64,000 nucleotides of DNA from PALSA-693 sp963781155 (lineage in GTDB: Bacteria; Actinomycetota; Acidimicrobiia; Acidimicrobiales; Palsa-688): the NCBI GenBank assembly GCA_963781155.1, contig CAWAEC010000016.1, forward strand, positions 992,001 through 1,056,000, read 5' to 3'. A model generated the notes under the pieces. That model ran no database searches, was not told the origin of the DNA, and saw nothing but the letters and a program-made list of their open reading frames with translations. Position 1 is the first letter of the stretch. Every line of letters begins with the position of its first letter. The position numbers and the translations under genes were made by a program. Shown here one piece after another: positions 53,247-62,681 of the stretch.

Positions 53247-54152
53247 ATGCCAGACTTCGGTCACCACCTCGAGTTCGCTAGTTTTCCCGAACCGAAGAGC
53301 ACACCACCGACCTACGCCCTCGATCTGGCCATGCAAAGCGAACGATGGGGCTACGACTTGGTCGCCATCCAGGACCACCCCTACCAGGGCGGCTACCTCG
53401 ACACGATCACGCTCATGAGCTGGGTCGCGGCCAAGACCGACCGGATCCGGGTCGTGTCCAATGTGCTCAATATGGCGCTGCGGTCCCCAGTCATTGTCGC
53501 CAAGACCGCGGCCACCCTCGATCTGCTCAGCGACGGGCGCTTCGAACTCGGACTGGGCGCCGGGTTCTTCTGGGACGCCATCGAGTCCGTCGGGGGACGG
53601 CGTCTCAACCCAGCGCAAGCCACCACCGCACTGGAGGAGGCCATCGACATCATTCGCGGTGCCTGGACCGCTCATGACCCCACTCCGCTGGACTACCGCG
53701 GAGCGACGCACTCGGTAGCCGGAATGCAACGAGGTCCTAGTCCGAGTCATCCGCTGCCAATCTGGATTGGCGCGTTGAAGCCTCGCATGCTCGGACTTGT
53801 CGGTCGAAAGGCCGATGGGTGGACGGCCTCACTTGGGCAGAATCAGTCCCGTAGCGAATGGCAGGCGGCCACCAGGTTGATCGACGAGGCTGCAACTGAG
53901 GTCGGTCGCGCTCCCGCCGAGATTCGTCGGATGGCCGCGATCGTCGGCGCCTTCGGGTCCTCCAGTTCGTTCCTCGAGGGGTCCCCTTCACAGTGGGTTG
54001 ACCAACTGCTTCCTAGTGTCATTGAAGACGGGGTCGGTACCTTTCTGCTCGCCACCGACGACCGACCGACTCTCGAACGATTCGCCGCGGAGGTCATTCC
54101 AGGGCTCCGCCTAGCAGTTGATCACGAACGTCGTCGGACAGGCTCGAAATAG
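53247..54152 (+). CDS. LLM-class flavin-dependent oxidoreductase
   Basis: 301 residues of luciferase-like TIM barrel. Typical segments: WGYDLVAIQDHPYQGGYLDT, TDRIRVVSNVLNMALRSPVI, TAATLDLLSDGRFELGLGAG and LPIWIGALKPRMLGLVGRKA, ending TFLLATDDRPTLERFAAEVI. These enzymes use F420 or FMN to oxidise or reduce small substrates; the actinobacterial setting favours F420, and F420-related genes follow immediately. It is divergent from the MarR gene. Confidence 0.83.
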   Translation: MPDFGHHLEFASFPEPKSTPPTYALDLAMQSERWGYDLVAIQDHPYQGGYLDTITLMSWVAAKTDRIRVVSNVLNMALRSPVIVAKTAATLDLLSDGRFELGLGAGFFWDAIESVGGRRLNPAQATTALEEAIDIIRGAWTAHDPTPLDYRGATHSVAGMQRGPSPSHPLPIWIGALKPRMLGLVGRKADGWTASLGQNQSRSEWQAATRLIDEAATEVGRAPAEIRRMAAIVGAFGSSSSFLEGSPSQWVDQLLPSVIEDGVGTFLLATDDRPTLERFAAEVIPGLRLAVDHERRRTGSK

Positions 54153-54251
54153 CGCCGCGCTCATACCCGACGCAGGCATTCGACGCGCTCGACGTGGACC
54201 GGACCAGAAGAAACTCTAGAAGAAACTCTAAAGGAAGGAAGAGCACGCACC

Positions 54252-54876
54252 ATGAGCACCATCAGCATCATCGGCCTCGGGACCTACGCCCGCGCCATAG
54301 GCACTCGTGCGATCGAGGGCGGCAACGCCGTCGAGGTCATCGGCCGTGACGCGGCTAAGACCAAGGACCTGGCCGACGAGCTCGGCGGCGGGGCCACGGC
54401 CGGGACATTCGGCACCGCCCCGGCCGGCGACATCGTCGTCCTCGCCGTGCCCTACGCCAGCGCCGTGCCGGTCGTCGCTCAGTACGGGGACGCGCTAGCC
54501 GGCAAAGTCGTCATCGATATCTCCAACACCTTCACCGCCGCCGACGACACCGAGCTGGTCACCCCTGACGGCTCTTCCGGCGCGCAGGAGATCGCCAAAG
54601 CCGTCCCGGCGAGCGCGCACGTCGTGAAGGCATTCAACACCGTCTTCGCCCACGTCCTGGCCCTGGGCCGCCCGCTGGACGTGCTCTTCGCCGGCGACGA
54701 CGCGCGGGCCAAGGTGAGCGTGTCGGCGTTCATCGAGAGTCTCGGGCTGCGCCCGTTGGATGTCGGCAGCCTGGAGATGGCGCACTGGCTGGAGGGGGCG
54801 GCCCTGCTGATGATGGGGCTGGCCGGCCATGGCGCGGGGTTCAACATCGCCCTCGGCGTCGACATCTCTCAGCTGA
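54252..54876 (+). pseudogene. NADPH:F420 oxidoreductase-like protein, copy 1, frameshifted at the 3' end
   Basis: The Rossmann start MSTISIIGLGTYARAIGTRA (GxGxxA-type) and DIVVLAVPYASAVPVVAQYG, then HVVKAFNTVFAHVLALGRPL, identify an F420-dependent NADP oxidoreductase-type domain of ~207 residues. Relative to copy 2 there is one extra base near 54860-54873, so the natural TGA at 54874 is out of frame and translation would run to 55379, overlapping the next gene by 454 nt. Probably a recent duplication whose ends are decaying. Confidence 0.72.
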
Positions 54877-54925
54877 GCGCACCCGCACCACCATTTCCGC
54901 CCCATCACTCACAAGGAGGTACACC

Positions 54926-56269
54926 ATGCGTGTATTCGTTACTGGCGGGACCGGCCATACCGGTTCGTACATCATCCCCGAGCTCATCGCCGCCGGGCAC
55001 GAGGTCACTGGCTTGGCCCGGTCGGACACGGCTGCGGCGGCGATCTCCGCGCTCGGCGCGAAGGTGCGCCGCGGCGACCTCGAGGACCTTGAAGGGCTCA
55101 TGGAGGCGGCCGCGGACTCTGACGGTGTCATCCACGTCGCGCACAGGCAAGATCTGCTTCCGTTTGGCGGGATGGACGCCGTGTCCGCCGCGGAGCTCCC
55201 GGTCATGCTCGCGTACGGCGAGGCTCTCGCGGGAACCGGAAAACCGCTGGTCGCGGCGGGGAGCATTGGCTCGTCCGGGAAGCTGGGCCGCCCGGCCACT
55301 GAGGAGGACCCGGCCCTTCCCGTCGGCGATGAGCACAAGGGCACCCTGCGGGTTCGCAACGTCGTGGAAACCGCCGTAATCGACCTCGCTGAGCGGGGAG
55401 TGCGCTCTTCGGTCGTGCGGATTGCCCTTATCGCGCACAGCACGACCGATCGTGCCGGCTTCCTCCCCATCTTGATCGCGCTGGCGAAGGAGAAGGGCTT
55501 CGCCGGCTACCCCGGCGACGGCGCGAACCTGTGGAACGCCGTGCACGCCCGCGATGTCGCCTCCTTGTTTCGCCTGGCGCTGGAGAAGGGCCCGGCTGGC
55601 AAATACTGGCACGCGGTTCAGGACGAGGGCATCGCGCTCCGCGAGATCGCCGACGCCATCGGCAGCCACCTGGACCTGCCCGCCTTGAGCATTCCCGCGG
55701 ACGAACTGATGGTGCCGGGATACTTCGGGCTCCTCGCCAACATAGTCACGCAGAGCTACCCGGCGTCCAGCCTCATCACCCGCCGGAATCTCGGCTGGGA
55801 ACCCGCTCAGCCCGGCCTGCTCGCCGATATGGACAACGGCCATTACTTCCCCGCCAGTAGTTTTGTGAGCGACGCAAACGACGTGCCGGAACTGAGCACA
55901 GAGAAGATCGCCCAGGTTGTCCGGTCGTATGTCGAGTTGGCGGGACACGGGAGTGCTGCGGGACACCGGAGTGCTGACGCAGTGGCGGCCCTGTTTGCCG
56001 ACAACGCAATCTTCGAGAGTCCAGTCGGCGGCGACGTCCATCGCGGGATTGAAGCGATTCGCAGTGCCTATCACTCAATATGGGACGGCCGAGAGCAGGG
56101 AGTCGACCTAGTGTCGCTGAACGTGGCCGGCGGAGAAGCAGCCGTTCACGTGCAGGTCGTCCATTCCGGCCAGCGTATAGACGTTATCGACGTGATGACC
56201 TTCGACGAAGACGCCAAGATTTCGTCCTTGCGAACTTACTTTGGACCGTCCAACGTAGTCACGCTGTAG
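54926..56269 (+). CDS. NAD-dependent epimerase/dehydratase fused to a ketosteroid-isomerase-like domain
   Basis: 447 residues with a good AAGGAGG site. The N-terminal ~310 residues form an extended/atypical SDR (MRVFVTGGTGHTGSYIIPEL; VRRGDLEDLEGLMEAAADSD; GEALAGTGKPLVAAGSIGSS; NLWNAVHARDVASLFRLALE). From about residue 315 (VSDANDVPELSTEKIAQVVR) a NTF2/ketosteroid-isomerase-like domain begins (ALFADNAIFESPVGGDVHRG, EAIRSAYHSIWDGREQGVDL). The GTG that could start an independent isomerase lies at 55866, so the fusion may result from loss of the epimerase stop. It lies between two copies of the F420-reductase-like gene. Confidence 0.78.
   Translation: MRVFVTGGTGHTGSYIIPELIAAGHEVTGLARSDTAAAAISALGAKVRRGDLEDLEGLMEAAADSDGVIHVAHRQDLLPFGGMDAVSAAELPVMLAYGEALAGTGKPLVAAGSIGSSGKLGRPATEEDPALPVGDEHKGTLRVRNVVETAVIDLAERGVRSSVVRIALIAHSTTDRAGFLPILIALAKEKGFAGYPGDGANLWNAVHARDVASLFRLALEKGPAGKYWHAVQDEGIALREIADAIGSHLDLPALSIPADELMVPGYFGLLANIVTQSYPASSLITRRNLGWEPAQPGLLADMDNGHYFPASSFVSDANDVPELSTEKIAQVVRSYVELAGHGSAAGHRSADAVAALFADNAIFESPVGGDVHRGIEAIRSAYHSIWDGREQGVDLVSLNVAGGEAAVHVQVVHSGQRIDVIDVMTFDEDAKISSLRTYFGPSNVVTL
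55942..55977 (+). repeat. 18-bp tandem duplication in the isomerase domain
   Basis: GGGACACGGGAGTGCTGC is followed directly by GGGACACCGGAGTGCTGA, two mismatches. It adds six residues in frame (GHGSAA / GHRSAD) in the loop before the domain's DAVAALF helix, where family members have one copy. Confidence 0.75.
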
Positions 56270-56384
56270 CGAAGCCCCTTTGTCGCCTGCGTGGCCTCCA
56301 GCATGGTTGTTGCGGCTTTGTGGCCGCGTCATCTCGCGCGTTGTCGACTCTCGGTCCTACCTCGCAAACCTATACAAAGTAGGT

Positions 56385-56953
56385 ACGCACCATGAGCACC
56401 ATCAGCATCATCGGCCTCGGGACCTACGCCCGCGCCATAGGCACCCGGGGGGTCGAAGCTGGCGGGGCCACGGCCGGGACATTCGGCACCGCCCCGGCCG
56501 GCGACATCGTCGTCCTCGCCGTGCCCTACGCCAGCGCCGTGCCGGTCGTCGCTCAGTACGGGGACGCGCTAGCCAGCAAAGTCGTCATCGATATCTCTAA
56601 CACCTTCACCGCCGCCGACGACACCGAGCTGGTCACCCCTGACGGCTCTTCCGGCGCGCAGGAGATCGCCAAAGCCGTCCCGGCAAGCGCGCACGTCGTG
56701 AAGGCATTCAACACCGTCTTCGCCCACGTCCTGGCCCTGGGCCGCCCGCTGGACGTGCTCTTCGCCGGCGACGACGCGCAGGCCAAGGTGAGCGTGTCGG
56801 CGTTCATCGAGAGTCTCGGGCTGCGCCCGTTGGATGTCGGCAGCCTGGAGATGGCGCACTGGCTGGAGGGGGCGGCCCTGCTGATGATGGGGCTGGCCGG
56901 CCATGGCGCGGGGTTCAACATCGCCCTCGGCGTCGGCTCTCTCGGCTGAGCGC
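56385..56953 (+). repeat. Second copy of the duplicated oxidoreductase segment
   Basis: Matches 54245-54880 nearly base for base, starting ACGCACC 7 nt before the ATG. It lacks 66 nt (22 codons) relative to copy 1 near the start. Only about five substitutions were noticed over roughly 480 bp, so the duplication is recent. Confidence 0.85.
56392..56949 (+). CDS. NADPH:F420 oxidoreductase-like protein, copy 2, internal 22-codon deletion
   Basis: 185 residues. Nearly identical to copy 1 but joined directly from GTYARAIGTRGVEAGG to ATAGTFGTAPAG, removing the second beta-alpha unit of the Rossmann fold (the stretch with NAVEVIGRDAAKTKDLADEL). That unit shapes the cofactor ribose pocket, so activity is doubtful. 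It ends cleanly with GVGSLG and TGA. Copy 1 is out of frame at its end, so neither copy looks fully normal. Confidence 0.7.
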   Translation: MSTISIIGLGTYARAIGTRGVEAGGATAGTFGTAPAGDIVVLAVPYASAVPVVAQYGDALASKVVIDISNTFTAADDTELVTPDGSSGAQEIAKAVPASAHVVKAFNTVFAHVLALGRPLDVLFAGDDAQAKVSVSAFIESLGLRPLDVGSLEMAHWLEGAALLMMGLAGHGAGFNIALGVGSLG

Positions 56954-57104
56954 ACCCGCACCCGCCCATTTACGCCTCCCGCTGGTGGAGATCCCCGCAC
57001 CACCATTTGTCCGCCCTGTCACTCCCCGCCAGCTGATGGCATGGACCCGAATCACATCCAGCAAAGGACATTTCTTTCTGAAAGGACCCTGACAATTAAA
57101 AACT

Positions 57105-57331
57105 GTGGGATTCATCGGAAGCGGACAGATCGGCAGAGCCCTCGCGCGGCTCGCTATCGGGGACGGGCACCAGGTGGTGCTCAGTAATTCGCGCGGTCCC
57201 GAAACGCTCGCGGACACGGCCGCGGAACTGGGGCCACGGGCGTCCGCGGCGACGAGCGTGGAGGCCGCGGCGGCCGGTGACATCGTCGTGTCACGGTGCC
57301 GGTCAAGGCCTTCCCCGACTTGCCTGGGGTG
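57105..57331 (+). pseudogene. Third F420/NADP oxidoreductase-like fragment, frameshifted
   Basis: GFIGSGQIGRALARLAIGDG then HQVVLSNSRGPETLADTAAE and VEAAAAGDIVV match the N-terminus of a different paralogue of the same family. One base is missing after DIVV; restoring it gives VTVPVKAFPDLP, the family continuation. Homology then stops and the DNA switches to the glycosylase gene. Confidence 0.7.
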
Positions 57332-57362
57332 CGGCCAGGACATCCGAGTCGCAGGGGCTGGG

Positions 57363-57992
57363 ATGAGGAGCCCTTCCGCTTTGGGTCCTAGCAAGCAGAG
57401 TCTCGAGGATGCGGCGAACTTCCTCGCTAAGCGAGACCCGGTCATCGCTCGGCTGGTCGAGAGGGTGGGGCCACCGCTGTTGCCACGTCCGGTCGACTCT
57501 CATTTCGCGGCGTTGGTGCGCTCTGTGACCTATCAACAGCTGGCCGGTGCCGCTGCGAGGGCAATCCACGGACGCCTGATCAATGCCCTGGACGGAGAGG
57601 TCACGCCCAAACGTATTCTTGCCACGCCGTACGATCAGCTCCGGGCGGCAGGGCTTTCGGGCAACAAGGTTCTGTCACTCCAGGACTTGTCAGCCAAGGT
57701 GGTGGATGGGACGGTCGTCCTAGACTCTCGACGTCTGGCACGAGAGAGCGACGAAAAGGTAATCGCGGAACTAACCACGGTTCGCGGCATCGGAAAGTGG
57801 TCCGCGGATATGTTCCTAATGTTCCAGCTTCGGCGTCTCGATGTGTGGCCGACTGGCGATTTTGCGGTTCGGAGGGGGTTTGCCTTCGCATGGGATATCC
57901 CGTTACCGACACCAAAACAGCTTGACGCTCTGGGCGAGCCGTATCACCCGTGCCGCAGCATTGTCGCCTGGTATTGCTCGAGGGCCATCTAG
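57363..57992 (+). CDS. alkA: DNA-3-methyladenine glycosylase II-like (HhH-GPD)
   Basis: About 209 residues from ATG at 57363 (MRSPSALGPSKQSLEDAANF). Helix-hairpin-helix-GPD signature: LVRSVTYQQLAGAAARAIHG, TTVRGIGKWSADMFLMF (the HhH), then DVWPTGDFAVRRGFAFAWDI, where the catalytic Asp follows the hairpin. It removes alkylated bases. The frame opens upstream into the F420-reductase fragment, giving a false 295-codon chimera; homology shows the real gene starts near 57363. Confidence 0.78.
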   Translation: MRSPSALGPSKQSLEDAANFLAKRDPVIARLVERVGPPLLPRPVDSHFAALVRSVTYQQLAGAAARAIHGRLINALDGEVTPKRILATPYDQLRAAGLSGNKVLSLQDLSAKVVDGTVVLDSRRLARESDEKVIAELTTVRGIGKWSADMFLMFQLRRLDVWPTGDFAVRRGFAFAWDIPLPTPKQLDALGEPYHPCRSIVAWYCSRAI

Positions 57993-58056
57993 CCAACGGA
58001 GTGGTTCTAGTTCCGAATAAGGACGTTTCCCGAGGAAACCAGTTGAGCTTCCAGGC

Positions 58057-59534
58057 CGGCCCGAGAGAATGTCCCGCCTTCTGTTGAAGTTCGGCGGTGG
58101 CCACTGCGTTGATCAGGCGGCGACCTGATCGTAGTTGGGTGGTGTGACAGTTTCGTCTGTGGTCTGGTGGCGGAGAGCGGCGACGAGCGTGGGCATCTCT
58201 TTGCAGCCGCGGACACGTCGGAAGTTCCGTTCGGCTTCGCGCATCCCGGCGGCCACCCAGCGCTTCTTCATCGACCCGTCCTTCCAGTTCTTGACGTTGC
58301 CCATGGTGGTGCGTGCCACCGAGATCATGGACTCGATGCAGTTGGTGTTCGTCAAGGTGGTGGCGAGCTGTCCGCCCACGCCGAGGCGGCGGACGGTGAA
58401 CATGTCCTCGACCCCTTCGAGCAGGCTGGCCGCGGCGTCGGGATGATCGGCCTTGAGCTCGGAGGCAATCCGGCGGGCCTGGTCGAGACCTTGGCCGGGT
58501 CGGCATCGGCGAAGGCCCGGGCCAGGCGCCAGTCGATCTTGGAGCCGAGCTCCTTGGGCAGATACCCCTTGACATTCCGGCGCTTGTGCAAAGTGCACCT
58601 CTGGATCTGGGCCTTATCCCCGAAGACCTTCTTGACCCCAGCGGCCAGCGCCTTGGCGCCATCCAGCACGGCCAAAAGGCCGCCGTCGGCGGACAGGCCC
58701 CGGGCCGCCAGGTCAGCGAGCAGCCCGGTCACGACGGTCTTGTTCTCGGTGTCGCCCAGCCACAGCCCGACCGGAACCTTGGTCCCGTCGGTGGTGATGG
58801 CCAAGGCCACCACGACGCACTGGCCGGCGACATCGAGCCCGTCGATCATGATTACCGCCACCTCCAGACTGGACAGATCGCGGGCCATCAGCTCGGCCAG
58901 GGCGGCCTCGGTGGCCGCCTTGAACCGGCGGCTGACCGAGCTGCGCCCCGTCGCTTTCGCCTGGGCTTCCAGATCGTCACTGAGCGGTTCGGCCACATCG
59001 ACATGGCGGCGGGTGGCCACCCCCGCCAGCATCCGCTCCACCGTCAGCCGGTCGAGCAGATCCTTGGACGAGAACGCCGCCCAGCTGTCCAACTCGATCT
59101 CGGCGTCCTCCACGGTCCGTCCCCGGGGGCGGGAAACCGTTACCTGGCGGCCGCCCATCACTACCGGACCGTCGGTGGTGCCGTGCCAGTTCGCCCGGCG
59201 GCCCGAGATCTTGGCGTGCTTGGGGCCGACCCGGGCGGTCATCTCGGCTTCGAGCATCTGGGTCATCACCATCAGGCCTACATCGGCGCAGAAACCGAGC
59301 AGCCCTTCCTTCACTGCGCCGGCCAGATCAGCCAACGCCACAGTCGCTTCAAGCGGCAAGCCGGCCACATTGGCTGTCTCCACCTCGGCGACGCTCACGA
59401 CAGGTACCTTCTTGGTCACGGTGGTCCTCCTCCTGTTGGGTTGTCTGCAAGACGCCCGACACCATGCCAAAAGCAAGGTCTCAGGCGGGGGACCACCGCC
59501 TCACTTCAACAAACCGGGGGACAACCTCCGGCCC
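58057..59534. mobile_element. IS256-type (mutator) insertion sequence, degenerate
   Basis: Imperfect inverted ends of about 45 bp: 58057-58100 (core TGTTGAAGT then GGCGGTGG) against 59493-59534 (CCACCGCC then ACTTCAACA). The transposase lies between on the minus strand and is frameshifted. Length about 1.5 kb fits the family. Target duplication could not be read with confidence. Confidence 0.75.
58113..59419 (-). pseudogene. IS256 family transposase, one-base frameshift
   Basis: From GTG at 59419, with AGGAGG upstream: VTKKVPVVSVAEVETANVAG, EAEMTARVGPKHAKISGRRA, VMIDGLDVAGQCVVVA-type DDE core (Asp in MIDGLDVAG), GLLAVLDGAKALAAGVKKVF with the second Asp. Near 58489-58493 one base is missing after FADADPAK; the other frame continues LDQARRIASELKADHPDAAA, TNCIESMISVARTTMGNVKN with the catalytic Glu, to YDQVAA. 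The repaired protein has ~435 residues. As it stands it is inactive. Confidence 0.82.
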
Positions 59535-60647
59535 GAGGGGCCGACCTTTCCGAGTGTGGTCCTTCGGACGGGAGCCGATGCGTCAAGGGTCACTGCGGGA
59601 CTTCGCTACGCTCCGTGTCCTCGTTAGGCCTGCGGCCTTCCCTTGACCAACCTGGAACTCCAAATCACACCCGTACGGAATTCCGAAAGCCGTCTAGCTG
59701 CTGTTGCCTCCGCGCCGGGATTCTGTGTCACCTCCGTGTCATGTGGCGGGAAACGGACCGGCGAGCTTCGGGTGACCCGGCGACGGGCGGGCGGGATGTA
59801 TGAGACTTTCGTCGTGGTCGAGGCGTGACGAAGACAGCTTGACCGCCTCGCTTCATCCGCAATGTCTCACCGCAAGAGACCCGGAGTTATTTCATGGGAG
59901 TCAAGCGTCGCGCGCGATCCGCGCGAACGATCGGAATTTAGGGGTCACGAGCGGTTAGCGGCGGTAAGTCCATGTGGCCCTCTTGCTGGGATTATTCAAG
60001 TTGTTGCTGTTCAGAATCTTCGTCTGGGGGCCCCGCAAGTTGGCACGGGCCCCCGTATGGCCTTGCCTTGTTATGGCCCCGTTCGGTAGGCCTCAGGAGA
60101 TAACACCATACGTTGCGGTCCGGATCCGGCAGGATATGAATGTCCCGCCGTTCTCGCGGACCGGACGCCCTTACCACGGCCGGTCCCGTGTCGGTGACCG
60201 ACGGACCTCGGCGGTTGGGTCCCGGGTACGCAAGTCCAGCTTAAGGGATTACATCCAGGCCGGGGAAGAAGCGGGACCCGGAGCAGATCAGCAAGATCCT
60301 GCGCCGGGACTTCCCCGGAGCGTTCAAGTTTCTCCGCCCTCGGGGACGACAGTACAGACGTGAGTAGTGCAGCGCTTAGGCGGCTATAGAGTGGAGGCCG
60401 AGCGACCTGGAGGTTGGCCCGAGTGTGGAACTCGAGCGCCGCCTACTCATGAGCTGAGTGGGGTTGCCCCGGTTTAGTGATTGACGGGCGAGCGCTGCAA
60501 GTCCTGTTGGTTGGCTGGGTCGGACCAGCGGACCGTGGGCGATCAAGGTGAGGATTCCGAGTTCAGCTACGAGACTCGCGGTTGGGTCTACCCATGTCCG
60601 GGCAACACCGCTTAGTTGTCGCCGGATGAGCAGGTTGCCATCTATCG
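59535..60647. other. 1.1 kb without a recognisable gene
   Basis: Translations on both strands are low in domain signal. One plus-strand tail ending at 60367 (KKRDPEQISKILRRDFPGAF) is protein-like but has no start or family. The region adjoins the IS256 end and may be debris from older genes. No RNA gene or strong repeat was seen. Confidence 0.4.
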
Positions 60648-62360
60648 CTACTTGCCAATCGCCCGATGGACCGAGCGGATCGCGCTCGAACCTTCGCCCA
60701 CGGCAGCCGCGATCCGCTTCATCGAGCCGTGACGCACATCGCCGGCGGCGAAGAGTCCTGGCATGCTGGTCTCGAAGGACAGAGGCTGTCGGCCGAGTAG
60801 TTCGAACGAGTCGCGAGGTTGCGTCTCGGGTAGATCGGTGTCGGTGAGGATGAAGCCGCTTCGGTCAAGCAGGATGCCCTCGAGCCAAGACGTCGCGGGT
60901 ACGGCGCCGATGAAGCAGAGGAGTCCCGCGCAGGGCACGGTCTCCCGAGTCCCTCCGATCTTGCTCGCGAGCACGATCGACTCCAGATGGTCACCACCGT
61001 CGACTCCGACGACTTCGGTGCCTAAGTGCAACTCGATACGACTATCGACGAGGATGCTGGTCGCGAGATAGCTCGACATCCCGATTCCCAGATCGTCGGC
61101 GCGCACGACGAGCCGGACCCGCAACCCGCGACTCGCAAGAAACAGGGCCGCCTGCCCGGCGGAGTTGGCCCCGCCGATTACGGCCACCTGAGGGCCGTGA
61201 ATCCCGCACGCACGGGCTTCAATCTCGGTTGCCGCGTAGTAGATACCGTTGCCCTCGAAGTCCGCCCACCGGTCGAGGCCCAGTTTCCGGTAGTGGGCGC
61301 CGCTCGCGATCACGATCGAGCGGGCCGAGACCTCGCTCCCGTCCGACAGGGTCACCACAAGGTCGTCCGCCATCCGCAGTGACGTCACCTCGAACGGGCT
61401 CTTTATCTCGGCCCCGAACTTTTGGACCTGCACCAGCGCCTTGGCAGTCAGGTCCGCGCCGGCGAGGCCGGACGGGAAGCCGAGGTAGTTCTCGATACGT
61501 GCGCTCGCGGCCGCCTGCCCGCCTACGGCAACGCCTTCGAGCACCAGCGTGTCCAGGCCTTCAGAGGCGCCGTAGACGGCTGTCGCCAGTCCCGCGGGCC
61601 CAGCACCGATGACAACAAGGTCGTACACCTTCCCTGGTACAGCGCGGTACGCGAGCCCGAGCTGGTGCGCCAGTACGCTCGGGGTCGCATTGCGGAGGAT
61701 CCCGGTCGGAGTGATCACGACCGGGAGGTCTGTGACCTCGAGCCCGAGAGACTCGAGGATCCGGTGCCCATCGTCGGTTTCGACGTCAAGCCAGCTATGC
61801 ACCACGTTTAGACGCGTGGCCCAGTTGCGGAGCTCCAGCGTCTCGGCCGACCGCGCGCTGCCGACAATCTGGAAACTGCGCGCCGCTTCGCTCGTGCGCA
61901 GGAACTCGCGCCGTGCCATGAACGCCCTGAGAATAACGTCGGACAGCTCCGGGGCGTCGGACATGAGCTGCCGGAAGACCGGACGTGGCATCCGTTGGAT
62001 CACGCCGCCGCTGGGCATACGCGCCGAAAACATGGCAGCCTGCCCGGTCAGCATGTCCAGCTCGCCCAGGAACGAGCCTGGGCCGAAGATCGCTATAACC
62101 TGCTCCGGCAGCCCGAAGGCCGCGAACCTCACGACTTCCACATCGCCGGCCTCGACCAGAATGAAGTCATAGTCGACATCCCCGGCCTTGCCCAGGAACG
62201 CGCCCGGGTCGACGACCGTCTCCGTGGAACGCTCGCGGATCAGGTCTAGCTGCGACGCGGTGAGTTCCGGATATCCCCCCGGGATTTCCGGCGTCGCCAC
62301 GGCCGCTGTCTCGGCGTTCGCCTGCTGCACACTCGCTTGGGTTCTCTCTCGGTCGCTCAT
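60648..62360 (-). CDS. Cyclic-nucleotide-binding domain fused to a thioredoxin-reductase-like flavoprotein
   Basis: 570 residues. Residues ~30-155 form a cNMP-binding beta-roll (DPGAFLGKAGDVDYDFILVE, IFGPGSFLGELDMLTGQAAM). Residues ~165-240 form a thioredoxin/glutaredoxin-like linker. From ~246 a TrxR-type FAD domain begins (YDLVVIGAGPAGLATAVYGA), with the NADPH motif VAVIGGANSAGQAALFLASR and closing TSMPGLFAAGDVRHGSMKRI. Where TrxR has a CxxC redox pair, this protein reads AATEIEARACG, so no disulfide pair is present. Fusions of this sort are known in actinobacteria, but their role is not established; a cAMP- or second-messenger-gated oxidoreductase is inference. Confidence 0.83.
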   Translation of the reverse strand: MSDRERTQASVQQANAETAAVATPEIPGGYPELTASQLDLIRERSTETVVDPGAFLGKAGDVDYDFILVEAGDVEVVRFAAFGLPEQVIAIFGPGSFLGELDMLTGQAAMFSARMPSGGVIQRMPRPVFRQLMSDAPELSDVILRAFMARREFLRTSEAARSFQIVGSARSAETLELRNWATRLNVVHSWLDVETDDGHRILESLGLEVTDLPVVITPTGILRNATPSVLAHQLGLAYRAVPGKVYDLVVIGAGPAGLATAVYGASEGLDTLVLEGVAVGGQAAASARIENYLGFPSGLAGADLTAKALVQVQKFGAEIKSPFEVTSLRMADDLVVTLSDGSEVSARSIVIASGAHYRKLGLDRWADFEGNGIYYAATEIEARACGIHGPQVAVIGGANSAGQAALFLASRGLRVRLVVRADDLGIGMSSYLATSILVDSRIELHLGTEVVGVDGGDHLESIVLASKIGGTRETVPCAGLLCFIGAVPATSWLEGILLDRSGFILTDTDLPETQPRDSFELLGRQPLSFETSMPGLFAAGDVRHGSMKRIAAAVGEGSSAIRSVHRAIGK

Positions 62361-62681
62361 ACCATTACCTCTCCTCTCTCGGTTCCTTCAGGTTCCTAGC
62401 CGATGCTCGAAGCGCGGCAGTTGCGAAGGGCCGACGTCGAGAAAGAAAGCGTCGCGGTGCCGAGGCTCACATTTAAGAGCACCCAAGAAGGGTGGTCAGC
62501 CAGCACGCGGGCCATCGATGTGACTGAATGCATCGAGGGCGAGGAGCGCGCCCTGCACGCAATGACCGGCCTCATCCAGTTCGAGGAACATGAGGTCTAC
62601 GACCTTGTCCGACGTGTTGGCCACGTGACCAGCGATCGCGACAATCGCGCTCATCAGGTGGGCGCCAACATCGGTTAGAGG
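62361..62681. other. Short region with two competing small open frames
   Basis: About 320 bp between the flavoprotein start and the SRPBCC fragment. A plus-strand frame (62403-62678, 91 codons, containing TECIEGEERALHAMTGLIQF) and a minus-strand frame (62654-62496, 52 codons, MSAIVAIAGHVANTSDKVVD) overlap in opposite directions. Neither has a recognised family. Confidence 0.3.

Noticed and set aside
54905..56074. A 389-codon open frame on the minus strand
   Set aside because: It is antisense to the epimerase fusion, shows no domain, and its composition follows the complementary codons of the real gene.
59862..60363. Small plus-strand genes of 75-129 codons
   Set aside because: Low-complexity translations, no start signal and no family; consistent with non-coding high-GC DNA.
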